A stretch of DNA of 64,000 nucleotides from Stenotrophomonas geniculata ATCC 19374 = JCM 13324 (GTDB lineage: Bacteria > Pseudomonadota > Gammaproteobacteria > Xanthomonadales > Xanthomonadaceae): assembly GCF_001431625.1 (NCBI RefSeq), contig NZ_LLXT01000097.1, positions 28,282-92,281 on the forward strand, given 5' to 3'. This document shows, piece after piece, positions 36,095 to 43,741 of this stretch. Below the pieces are notes generated by a model, which did not search any database, was not told the DNA's origin, and saw nothing but the letters and a program-made list of their open reading frames with translations. Position 1 is the first letter of the stretch. Each line of letters opens with the position of its first letter. The translations under genes were made by a program, and so were the position numbers.

Positions 36095-38011
36095 ATGAGC
36101 CTCCATCCGCAACTGCAAGCCATCACTGAGCGTGTCATCCGCCGCAGCGCCGCCTCGCGTGCCGCCTATCTGGCCGCGATCGATGCCTCCCTGCGTGAGG
36201 GCCCGTTCCGCAGCCGCCTGAGCTGCGGCAACCTCGCCCACGGATTCGCCGCCTGCGGCGGCACCGACAAGAGCCGCCTGCGCGGTGGCGTGACGCCGAA
36301 CCTGGGCATCATCACCGCGTACAACGACATGCTGTCGGCGCACCAGCCGTTCGAGACCTATCCCGAGCAGATCCGCGAGATCGCCCGCGAGCTGGGCGCC
36401 ACCGCACAGGTGGCCGGCGGCGTGCCGGCGATGTGCGACGGCGTCACCCAGGGCCGAGGCGGCATGGAACTGTCGCTGTTCTCGCGCGATGTGATCGCAC
36501 AGGCGACCGCCATCGGGCTCAGCCACGACATGTTCGACACCACCGTCTACCTCGGCGTGTGCGACAAGATCGTGCCGGGCCTGCTGATCGGTGCACTGGC
36601 CTTCGGCCACCTGCCGGCGGTGTTCGTGCCGGCCGGCCCGATGACCCCGGGCATTCCGAACAAGCAGAAGGCCGAAGTGCGCGAACGCTACGCCGCCGGC
36701 GAAGCGACCCGCGAAGAGCTTCTGGAAGCCGAGTCCGCGTCGTACCACGGCGCTGGCACCTGCACCTTCTACGGCACCGCCAATTCCAACCAGGTGCTGC
36801 TGGAAGCGATGGGCGTGCAGCTGCCGGGTGCGTCGTTCGTCAACCCGGGCACGCCGCTGCGTGATGCACTGACCCGCGAAGCCACCGAACGTGCGCTGGA
36901 CATCACCGCGCTGGGCGATGACTTCCGTCCGCTGGGCCGGATCATCGACGAGCGCGCGATCATCAACGCGGTCATCGCGCTGATGGCAACCGGTGGGTCG
37001 ACCAATCACACCATCCATTGGATCGCCGTGGCACGCGCCGCCGGCATCGTGCTGACCTGGGACGACTTCGACGAGCTGTCGCAGCTGATCCCGCTGCTGG
37101 CCCGCGTCTATCCGAACGGCGACGCCGACGTGAACCGCTTCGCTGCGGCCGGCGGCCCGGCGTTTGTGTTCGGCGAGCTGATCAAGGCGGGCCTGATGCA
37201 CGGCGACCTCGTGAGCGTCGCGCGTGGCGGCATGGCCGACTATGCGCGCGAGCCGCAGCTGCGCGACGGCCAGCTGGTCTATCTGCCGGGCCTGGAACGC
37301 AGCGCCGATGACGAAGTAGTGCGCGGTGTCGACAACCCGTTCGAACACCAGGGCGGCCTGCGCCTGCTGCGCGGCAACCTGGGCAAGTCGCTGATCAAGC
37401 TGTCGGCGGTGAAGCCGCAGTACCGCACGATCGAAGCACCGGCGGTGGTGGTGGATGCACCACAGGTTTTGAACAAGCTGCACGCCGGTGGCCTGCTGCC
37501 GCAGGATTTTGTGGCGGTGGTGCGATACCAGGGCCCGCGTGCGAACGGCATGCCCGAACTGCATTCGCTGGCGCCGCTGCTGGGCCTGCTGCAGAACCAG
37601 GGCCGGCGTGTGGCACTGGTCACCGACGGCCGCCTGTCCGGCGCCTCGGGCAAGATTCCGGCGGCGATCCACGTGACGCCGGAAGCGGCGCGCGGTGGCC
37701 CGCTGGCCAAAGTGCGCGAAGGCGACATGATCCGCCTGGATGGCGAGGCCGGCACGCTGGAAGTGCTGGTGGATGCGGCGGAATGGGCAGCACGTCCGCT
37801 GGCGCCGAACACCGCGCCCGCCGCGCATGACCTGGGCCGCAATCTGTTTGCGATCAACCGTCACATGGTGGGTCCGGCCGACCAGGGGGCGATTTCGATT
37901 TCGTGTGGGCCGGCGGCGGCCGATGGTGGGCCGTGGGATTACGACGCGGAGTACGAGCTGGGGCATGATGCCGCGGCGGCGGCGGCACCGCATGAGGCGA
38001 AGGACGCCTGA
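36095..38011 (+). CDS. edd: Phosphogluconate dehydratase
   Basis: This 638-residue IlvD/Edd-family iron-sulfur dehydratase converts 6-phosphogluconate to KDPG. Cluster and signature regions are [48 protein letters not shown] and [17 protein letters not shown]. The length is slightly over that of E. coli Edd because of an Ala/His-rich tail. It is followed by a 26-bp-armed palindromic element before eda, which could reduce readthrough to eda. Confidence 0.96.
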   Translation: MSLHPQLQAITERVIRRSAASRAAYLAAIDASLREGPFRSRLSCGNLAHGFAACGGTDKSRLRGGVTPNLGIITAYNDMLSAHQPFETYPEQIREIARELGATAQVAGGVPAMCDGVTQGRGGMELSLFSRDVIAQATAIGLSHDMFDTTVYLGVCDKIVPGLLIGALAFGHLPAVFVPAGPMTPGIPNKQKAEVRERYAAGEATREELLEAESASYHGAGTCTFYGTANSNQVLLEAMGVQLPGASFVNPGTPLRDALTREATERALDITALGDDFRPLGRIIDERAIINAVIALMATGGSTNHTIHWIAVARAAGIVLTWDDFDELSQLIPLLARVYPNGDADVNRFAAAGGPAFVFGELIKAGLMHGDLVSVARGGMADYAREPQLRDGQLVYLPGLERSADDEVVRGVDNPFEHQGGLRLLRGNLGKSLIKLSAVKPQYRTIEAPAVVVDAPQVLNKLHAGGLLPQDFVAVVRYQGPRANGMPELHSLAPLLGLLQNQGRRVALVTDGRLSGASGKIPAAIHVTPEAARGGPLAKVREGDMIRLDGEAGTLEVLVDAAEWAARPLAPNTAPAAHDLGRNLFAINRHMVGPADQGAISISCGPAAADGGPWDYDAEYELGHDAAAAAAPHEAKDA

Positions 38012-38041
38012 AGCGAAAAGCCGCGGCAGGCTTCCCGGCCT

Positions 38042-38145
38042 GGGCAGTAGAGCGCCCTGGCCGGGACACGCCGTAAACCCATCCATGGGGGCTCGATCGC
38101 GGCATCCATGCCGCTCACGGTCCCGGCCAGGGCGCTCTACTGCCC
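38042..38145 (+). repeat. T-shaped palindromic element, copy B
   Basis: Perfect 26-bp arms (38042-38067, GGGCAGTAGAGCGCCCTGGC...; 38120-38145) enclose a 52-bp core (38068-38119). The core holds two hairpins: CCCAT-CC-ATGGG and GCGGCAT-CC-ATGCCGC. The arms share no sequence with those of other copies apart from the inner GGAC/GTCC. It lies between edd and eda. No GCAAC flank is present. Confidence 0.85.
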
Positions 38146-38216
38146 TTGGACAATTCCCGGCGCATCATCTGCGCTGCGGCCACTGAATCAAGAAGAGCAA
38201 AGGCAAGGGCAAAAGC

Positions 38217-38876
38217 ATGGGTATCGAACAACATCAGGTGAAGGCGGCGGAGCTGTTGCATGCGGCGGGCATCCTGCCGGTGGTGACGATTCATACGCTG
38301 GACCAGGCGCGGGCGGTCAGTGCGGCGCTGCTGGAAGGTGGCCTGCCGGCCATCGAGCTGACGCTGCGGACACCGGTGGCGATGGAAGCGCTGGCGATGC
38401 TCAAGCGCGAGCTGCCGGATGTGGTGGTGGGCGCGGGCACGGTGCTGACCGTGGAGCAGATGCAGCAGTCGATCGATGCGGGCGCGGACTTCCTGGTGAC
38501 GCCTGGTACGCCGCCGGCGCTGGCCGATGCATTGGCCGCTGCGCCGCTACCGGTGGTGCCGGGTGCGGCCACGCCGACCGAGCTTCTGTCGCTCTATGCG
38601 CGCGGCTTCCGCGTGTGCAAGCTGTTCCCGGCCACGGCCGTGGGTGGCCTGGCGATGATCAAGGGTCTGGCCGGCCCGGTCGCCGACCTGAAGCTGTGCC
38701 CGACCGGCGGCATCACCGAAAACACCGCCGCCGAGTACCTCGAACAGAAGAACGTGGTCTGCATCGGCGGTTCGTGGATGGTGCCGGGCAACTGGATCGC
38801 CAATGGCGAATGGGCCAAGGTGCGCGCCAGCGCCGCTGACGCCGCGAAGATCATCCAGCGCGTTCGCGGCCACTGA
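38217..38876 (+). CDS. eda: KDPG/KHG aldolase
   Basis: This 219-residue class I aldolase splits KDPG into pyruvate and glyceraldehyde-3-phosphate, the last Entner-Doudoroff step. Motifs are PVVTIHTLDQARAVSAALLEGG, IELTLRTPVAMEAL, VVVGAGTVLTVEQM (catalytic Glu region) and VCKLFPATAVGGLAMIKGL, with the Schiff-base Lys in KLFPA, then CPTGGITENTAAEYL. It lies 205 bp after edd with copy B of the palindromic element between, so it may have its own promoter or rely on readthrough. Confidence 0.96.
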   Translation: MGIEQHQVKAAELLHAAGILPVVTIHTLDQARAVSAALLEGGLPAIELTLRTPVAMEALAMLKRELPDVVVGAGTVLTVEQMQQSIDAGADFLVTPGTPPALADALAAAPLPVVPGAATPTELLSLYARGFRVCKLFPATAVGGLAMIKGLAGPVADLKLCPTGGITENTAAEYLEQKNVVCIGGSWMVPGNWIANGEWAKVRASAADAAKIIQRVRGH

Positions 38877-38889
38877 GCCGAACGCAGCT

Positions 38890-38959
38890 GTAGAGCCGAG
38901 CCCACGCTCGGCTCCACTCCAGCGGAATGAAGCGCAGCCGAGCATGGGCTCGGCTCTAC
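38890..38959. repeat. Head-to-head SMAG pair after eda
   Basis: GTAGAGCCGAGCCCACGCTC (from 38890) and the inverted unit ending GGGCTCGGCTCTAC (to 38959) form a large palindrome between convergent eda and the response regulator gene, probably working as a terminator. Confidence 0.75.
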
Positions 38960-38974
38960 AGAAGGCCGAATCCC

Positions 38975-39622
38975 TTACAGCGGCCGTGCCGGATCCACCA
39001 GCCCGTATTGGCTGGCCATCCGCGCCAACGCGATGTTGTCGTGGATCCCCATCTTCTCGAACAACCGCGCCTTATGCGTGTTCACCGTCTTCGCGCTCAG
39101 GCTCAGACGGCGGGCGATGTCTTCCTGGCGCAGGCCTTGGGTCAGCAGCAACGCCACTTCCAGCTCGCGCGGCGACAGGCTGTCGAACGGCGAACCGTTG
39201 CCTTCCACCGTCGATAGCGCCAGGTTCTGCGCGATGCTGGTACCCAGGTAGCGACGGCCACCGGCCACGTCGCGCACCGCGCGCAGCAGTTCCTGCGCAT
39301 CGCAGCCCTTGCCGATGTAGCCGGCAGCACCAGCTTCAAGCAGCCGCTTCGGCAGCGGGCCATCTTCCAGCACCGACACGATCACCACGCGGGTATTGCG
39401 GTGGCTGCGCACGATGCGCTCAGTCACTTCCATGCCGCTCACACCCGGCAGATGCAGGTCGCACAGCACTACGTCCGGCAGCAGCTGGCGGACCTCGCGC
39501 AGCGCGTCCTCGCCGGTCTCGGCTTCGCCCACCACCTCGATGTCGGTTTCCCCCGACAGAATCATCTTCATACCGGTGCGGACCAGTGCGCGGTCATCCA
39601 CCAGGTAGACTCGAATCGTCAT
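38975..39622 (-). CDS. GacA/UvrY-like LuxR-family response regulator
   Basis: This 215-residue NarL-type regulator begins TIRVYLVDDRALVRTGMKMIL, has phosphoacceptor Asp55 (VVLCDLHLPG) and a switch region IVSVLEDGPL. Its C-terminal LuxR helix-turn-helix is SPRELEVALLLTQGLRQEDIARRLSLSAKTVNTHKARLFEKM. It is most like GacA/UvrY, which with GacS controls CsrA-sequestering small RNAs. No uvrC gene, a frequent neighbour, lies in the window and no kinase is adjacent, so an unlinked sensor is likely. The 200-bp gap upstream shows no clear site. Confidence 0.88.
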   Translation of the reverse strand: MTIRVYLVDDRALVRTGMKMILSGETDIEVVGEAETGEDALREVRQLLPDVVLCDLHLPGVSGMEVTERIVRSHRNTRVVIVSVLEDGPLPKRLLEAGAAGYIGKGCDAQELLRAVRDVAGGRRYLGTSIAQNLALSTVEGNGSPFDSLSPRELEVALLLTQGLRQEDIARRLSLSAKTVNTHKARLFEKMGIHDNIALARMASQYGLVDPARPL

Positions 39623-39823
39623 TCACGTACCTCTTCGAATGCGGCCATTGCAGGTCAAGCTAGGTGGGGTGCCGATACCCCTGCAAGCGCGTTCGGAATG
39701 CGACCCCGGCAATCTGCCTTGCGCATCACAGTACCGCGCGTTGTGCTTGCCCCCTGTCTTGCAGAACCTGCTGCAACGAAACAACTGATCTATCACGTAG
39801 ACGTCCCTCAAGGGCCATCCACG

Positions 39824-40573
39824 TCAATCCCCCTGTGATGATGCTTCGCTGGCCTTCGCTGGCGGCGGGCCGTGACGTCGCCAAGGGTGCCGGCGACTGA
39901 ACATGACCAGATAGCACCCTACCACCCAAACCAGCGCGGCACACCATCCGGCCAGGATATCGGAGGGGTAATGCACTCCCAGATAGACCCGGGACACGCT
40001 GACCAGCAGGCTGAATGCCGGCGCCAGCAGCAGCACCGGCCAGCGCCAGCGGGTGTTCCAGGCCAGCAGTACCAGGGTCACCGCCAGGGTCATCGAGCCC
40101 ATCGCGTGGCCGCTGGGGAAGCTGAACGTCGATTCCGGCGCGATCGATTCCCACAGGCTGGGGCGCTGGCGCTGGAAGAAGTGCTTGCTGCCCATGTTCA
40201 GCAGCGCCGAGCCGACGAAGCTGACCGCCACGAAGGTGGCCTCGCGCCAACGCCGGTAGCCCAGGAGCGCGCCGATGATCAGCACGTCGGCCGGGATCAG
40301 GAACCATTCGTAGCCCAGTTTGGAGATGAGCACGAAGAAGCGGTCCAGCAGCGGCGAATGCAGGCCATGCATCTGCCACAGCAGCGGCGCGTCGAAATGG
40401 AACGATTCAAACTCGTGCACCTCGTCAGCCAGGGCGACGAAGCCGGCCAGCGGCAGCAACACACCGCCGAACAGCAGGACCAGGCGCCAGGCGTTGCGCG
40501 CCATCCAGTGGCGGAAGCCGGAGGCGGACTCCGGTGCAGCGAGGATCGCAGGCTTATCCGGCGCTTCGGACAT
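39824..40573 (-). CDS. PAP2-family membrane phosphatase
   Basis: This 249-residue protein has about six membrane helices and the acid-phosphatase triad: KHFFQRQRP (KxxxxxxRP), PSGHAM and [12 protein letters not shown] (SRxxxxxHxxxD). Family members dephosphorylate lipid phosphates such as phosphatidylglycerophosphate or undecaprenyl diphosphate. It overlaps the ispG stop by 20 nt, so it is co-translated with an isoprenoid-precursor gene. A role in prenyl-phosphate recycling is plausible but not shown. Confidence 0.88.
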   Translation of the reverse strand: MSEAPDKPAILAAPESASGFRHWMARNAWRLVLLFGGVLLPLAGFVALADEVHEFESFHFDAPLLWQMHGLHSPLLDRFFVLISKLGYEWFLIPADVLIIGALLGYRRWREATFVAVSFVGSALLNMGSKHFFQRQRPSLWESIAPESTFSFPSGHAMGSMTLAVTLVLLAWNTRWRWPVLLLAPAFSLLVSVSRVYLGVHYPSDILAGWCAALVWVVGCYLVMFSRRHPWRRHGPPPAKASEASSQGD

Positions 40574-41819
40574 ACTTGTGTTCGACGTAATCGTCGATCA
40601 GGGCGACGAACTCCTGGGCGATGTTGTCGCCACGCAGGGTCACCTTCTTCTCGCCATCGACGAACACCGGCGCTGCAGGCGTTTCACCCGTGCCCGGCAG
40701 CGAGATGCCGATGTTGGCATGGCGCGACTCACCCGGCCCGTTGACGATGCAGCCCATCACCGCCAGGGTCATGTTCTCCGCCCCCGGGTGGTGGATCTTC
40801 CACAGCGGCATCTTCTCGCGCACGTGGTTCTGCACCACCTTGGCCAGCTCCTGGAAGAACTCGGAGGTGGTGCGGCCGCAGCCCGGGCAGGCCGTGACCA
40901 GCGGCGTGAAGGCACGCTGGCCGGTGGTCTGCAGCAGTTCCTGGGCGACGATCACTTCCTGCGTGCGCGACTGGCCCGGTTCCGGGGTCAGCGAGATGCG
41001 GATGGTGTCTCCGATGCCTTCCTGCAGCAGCACGCTCAGCGCCGCGGACGAGGCGACGATGCCCTTGCTGCCGATGCCGGCCTCGGTCAGGCCCAGGTGC
41101 AGGGCGAAGTCCGAGCGCTGGGCCAGGTCGCGATACACCGCGATCAGTTCCTGCACGCCGCTGACCTTGGCCGACAGCACGATGCGGTCGCGCGGCAGGC
41201 CGAGTTCCACTGCCTGCTCGGCCGAATCCAGCGCCGAGCGGATCAGCGCCTCGCGCAGCACGCGACCGGCGTCCCAGGGCTGTTCGCGCAGGTTGTTCTC
41301 GTCCATCAGCTTCGCCGCCAGGGCCTGGTCCAGCGAGCCCCAGTTGGCGCCGATGCGCACCGGCTTGTTGTAGCGGATCGCGAACTCGATCAGCTGGGCG
41401 AACTGCAGGTCCTTTTTCTTGCCGAAGCCGACGTTGCCCGGGTTGATGCGGTACTTGGCCAGCGCTTCGGCACACGCCGGTTCGGCGGTCAGCAACTGGT
41501 GGCCGTTGTAATGGAAGTCACCGATCAGCGGCACGTCGATGCCCATCATCGCCAGCTTGTCGACGATGCGCGGGATCGCCGCAGCGGCTTCAACTGTGTT
41601 GACGGTCAAACGCACCATTTCCGAACCGGCACGCCACAGCTCGGCCACCTGCTTCACGCTGGAGGCCACGTCGGACGTGTCGGTGTTGGTCATCGACTGC
41701 ACCACCACCGGCTTGCCTCCACCTACGGTGACCCCGCCGATCTGCACGGCATGGGTCTGGCGGCGGGGCCAGGAGGTGGCATCGGAGGGGGGAGTCGGGC
41801 GGGTGACGGCGTCGTGCAT
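40554..41819 (-). CDS. ispG: (E)-4-hydroxy-3-methylbut-2-enyl-diphosphate synthase
   Basis: This 421-residue [4Fe-4S] enzyme of the MEP isoprenoid pathway converts MEcPP to HMBPP. The N-terminal TIM barrel has [32 protein letters not shown] and RINPGNVG. The Fe-S domain has [14 protein letters not shown] and [20 protein letters not shown] with three Cys. ATG 41819 is used; the first 20 residues are variable. The downstream PAP2 gene overlaps it. It is divergent from the RegB-type kinase gene. Confidence 0.96.
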   Translation of the reverse strand: MHDAVTRPTPPSDATSWPRRQTHAVQIGGVTVGGGKPVVVQSMTNTDTSDVASSVKQVAELWRAGSEMVRLTVNTVEAAAAIPRIVDKLAMMGIDVPLIGDFHYNGHQLLTAEPACAEALAKYRINPGNVGFGKKKDLQFAQLIEFAIRYNKPVRIGANWGSLDQALAAKLMDENNLREQPWDAGRVLREALIRSALDSAEQAVELGLPRDRIVLSAKVSGVQELIAVYRDLAQRSDFALHLGLTEAGIGSKGIVASSAALSVLLQEGIGDTIRISLTPEPGQSRTQEVIVAQELLQTTGQRAFTPLVTACPGCGRTTSEFFQELAKVVQNHVREKMPLWKIHHPGAENMTLAVMGCIVNGPGESRHANIGISLPGTGETPAAPVFVDGEKKVTLRGDNIAQEFVALIDDYVEHKYVRSAG

Positions 41820-41933
41820 GGGCGCATTCTACCGCCCGCTCCCGCATTCCGGGTGACTCGCATTCAGCCGGCGGCACGGCTGCGGCCGATTGTCGCAGGC
41901 ACGGTCACGCGTGAACGCATAGGATGAGCGTGA

Positions 41934-43160
41934 ATGACCGGTCCCGACGCCCCGTTTCTCCGAACCCTATGCAGCCTGCGCTGGCTTGCCGTAGGTGGCC
42001 AGGCGGCCACCATCCTGGTCGCCACCTGGGTGCTGGGCCTGCCGTTGCCGCAGCTGCCGCTGTGGGCCGGCGTGGCCGTGCTGACCCTGTTCAACGTCTA
42101 TACCCAGCTGCGCCCGGAAGCGGCCGACACCGCGCCGCTGACCGCATTCGGCCACATCCTGGTGGACGTAATCATCCTGACCTGGATGGTGGGCTGGAGC
42201 GGTGGCATGGCCAACCCGTTCAGTTCACTGTTCCTGATCCTGATCGCACTGGCCGCCTTCGCCCTGCCCCTGCGCTGGGCGCTGGCGGTCGCGCTGGCCT
42301 GCCTGCTCGGCTACGCCGCCAGCGGCATCTTCGGCCAATCGCTGCCGGATGGCTATTTCCGTGCGCAGGACCTCAACCGCTGGGGCGTGGTCGCCAATTT
42401 CCTGATTTCCGCCGCAGTGGTGCTGGCCTTCTCCACCCGCCTGGCACTGGCGCTGCGCCAGCGCGAACTGGAACTGTCGGCGCTGCGCGAACGCTTCGCC
42501 CGCAACGAGGGCATCGTCGCCCTGGCGACCCATGCCGCGTCGGTGGCGCACGAACTGAATACACCGCTGGCCACCATGACCCTGCTCGCCGACGACGTGG
42601 CCGAGCGCAGTGAAGAGCCGGAAGTGCGCGAGGACATGGAAACCCTGCGCGAGCTGCTGGTGCAGTGCCGCGAGCGTGTGCTGGCGCTGGCCGCACCGGC
42701 CTCGGCGGACGGCCCGGGCCGGGCGGTATCCACGGCCCAGCAGGTGCTGGAACAGTGGCGACTGGTGCGTCCGACCATCGATCTGCACCGCAACGACGAT
42801 GCACCGCTGCGGCTGCCGCTGGATCCCGGCGTGGGCCATCTGCTGATGGTCCTGCTCAACAATGCCGCCGATGCCGGCGAACAGGCCGGCCGGCCGCGCG
42901 TGGACCTGGACCTGCGCATCGAAGGCAACGATCTGATCGGCGAGGTGCGCGACTACGGCCACGGCTTCAACGCGCGCGCCGCGGTGCTGCCGGGCAAGCT
43001 GTTCGGCAGCAGCAAGAGTGAAGGCATGGGGGTCGGCCTGGCCCTGTCCCATGCCACCATCGAACGCCTCGACGGCGAGATGTGGATGCGCCCGGCCCAA
43101 GGGGCCGGCAGCCGCGTCGGCTTCCGCCTGCCGCTGGCCCTACGCGAGGAAACCCCATGA
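41934..43160 (+). CDS. RegB/ActS-type sensor histidine kinase
   Basis: This 408-residue membrane kinase has about six helices in residues 10-180, with SGGMANPFSSLFLILIALAAF resembling the quinone-binding GGxxNPF site of RegB. It is followed by an H-box VAHELNTPLATM (phosphorylated His), and an ATPase domain with LLMVLLNNAADAG, VRDYGHGF and SEGMGVGLALSHATIE. It lacks the redox Cys that I would expect in the RegB H-box region. The response regulator gene overlaps its end (ATGA). A redox-sensing role is inferred from family and partner. Confidence 0.88.
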   Translation: MTGPDAPFLRTLCSLRWLAVGGQAATILVATWVLGLPLPQLPLWAGVAVLTLFNVYTQLRPEAADTAPLTAFGHILVDVIILTWMVGWSGGMANPFSSLFLILIALAAFALPLRWALAVALACLLGYAASGIFGQSLPDGYFRAQDLNRWGVVANFLISAAVVLAFSTRLALALRQRELELSALRERFARNEGIVALATHAASVAHELNTPLATMTLLADDVAERSEEPEVREDMETLRELLVQCRERVLALAAPASADGPGRAVSTAQQVLEQWRLVRPTIDLHRNDDAPLRLPLDPGVGHLLMVLLNNAADAGEQAGRPRVDLDLRIEGNDLIGEVRDYGHGFNARAAVLPGKLFGSSKSEGMGVGLALSHATIERLDGEMWMRPAQGAGSRVGFRLPLALREETP

Positions 43161-43720
43161 GCGCCTCAACCCTCGGCCTGCTGGTCGACGACGACGAACT
43201 GTACCTGCGCACGCTGCAGCGCAGCCTGGCCCGCAAGGGGCTGGAAACGCAGACCGCGCAGGATGCCGCCAGCGCACTGGCGTTGGCCCGCCAGCATCCG
43301 CCCGCCTTCGCGTTGATCGACCTGAAGCTGGGCAGCGACTCCGGCCTGGCGCTGATCCAGCCGTTGCGCGCCCTGCGCGCGGACATGCGGATCCTGCTGG
43401 TGACCGGCTACGCCAGCATCGCCACGGCGGTCGAAGCGATCAAGCTCGGGGCCGATGACTATCTGCCGAAGCCGGCCACGGTGCCGATGATCCTGCGCGC
43501 CCTCGGTGAGGAAGATGACGGCCCGGCCGACGATGGCGAAATGGAAGTGCCGGACGCGATGACGCCGATCAGCCGCCTGCAGTGGGAGCACATCCAGCAG
43601 GCGATGCATGAGACCGGCGGCAACGTATCGGCGGCCGCGCGCCTGCTCGGCATGCACCGGCGTTCGCTGCAGCGCAAGCTGGCCAAGCGACCGAGCCCGG
43701 AACGCGATCCCAGCCGTTGA
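43157..43720 (+). CDS. RegA/ActR-type response regulator
   Basis: This 187-residue protein has a receiver domain (LVDDDELYLRTLQRSLARKG; phosphoacceptor Asp in FALIDLKLGSDSG; VTGYASIATAV; KPAT) and a Fis-like helix-turn-helix at the end (GGNVSAAARLLGMHRRSLQRKLAKR). That helix is the highly conserved DNA-binding helix of RegA/PrrA/ActR. ATG 43157 overlaps the kinase stop. RegB/RegA systems govern respiratory and redox genes also in non-phototrophs. It is convergent with lanM, 21 bp away. Confidence 0.92.
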   Translation: MSASTLGLLVDDDELYLRTLQRSLARKGLETQTAQDAASALALARQHPPAFALIDLKLGSDSGLALIQPLRALRADMRILLVTGYASIATAVEAIKLGADDYLPKPATVPMILRALGEEDDGPADDGEMEVPDAMTPISRLQWEHIQQAMHETGGNVSAAARLLGMHRRSLQRKLAKRPSPERDPSR

Positions 43721-43741
43721 TCGCGGCCGGCCCCGCCCGGC

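Noticed and set aside
35993..38086. 697-residue frame antisense to edd
   Set aside because: It is Arg/His/Ala/Gln-rich with no recognisable domain and lies opposite a clearly coding edd gene. High GC content makes long antisense frames common; similar ones oppose htpG, sdhA, the TonB receptor gene, ggt, pgi and lanM.
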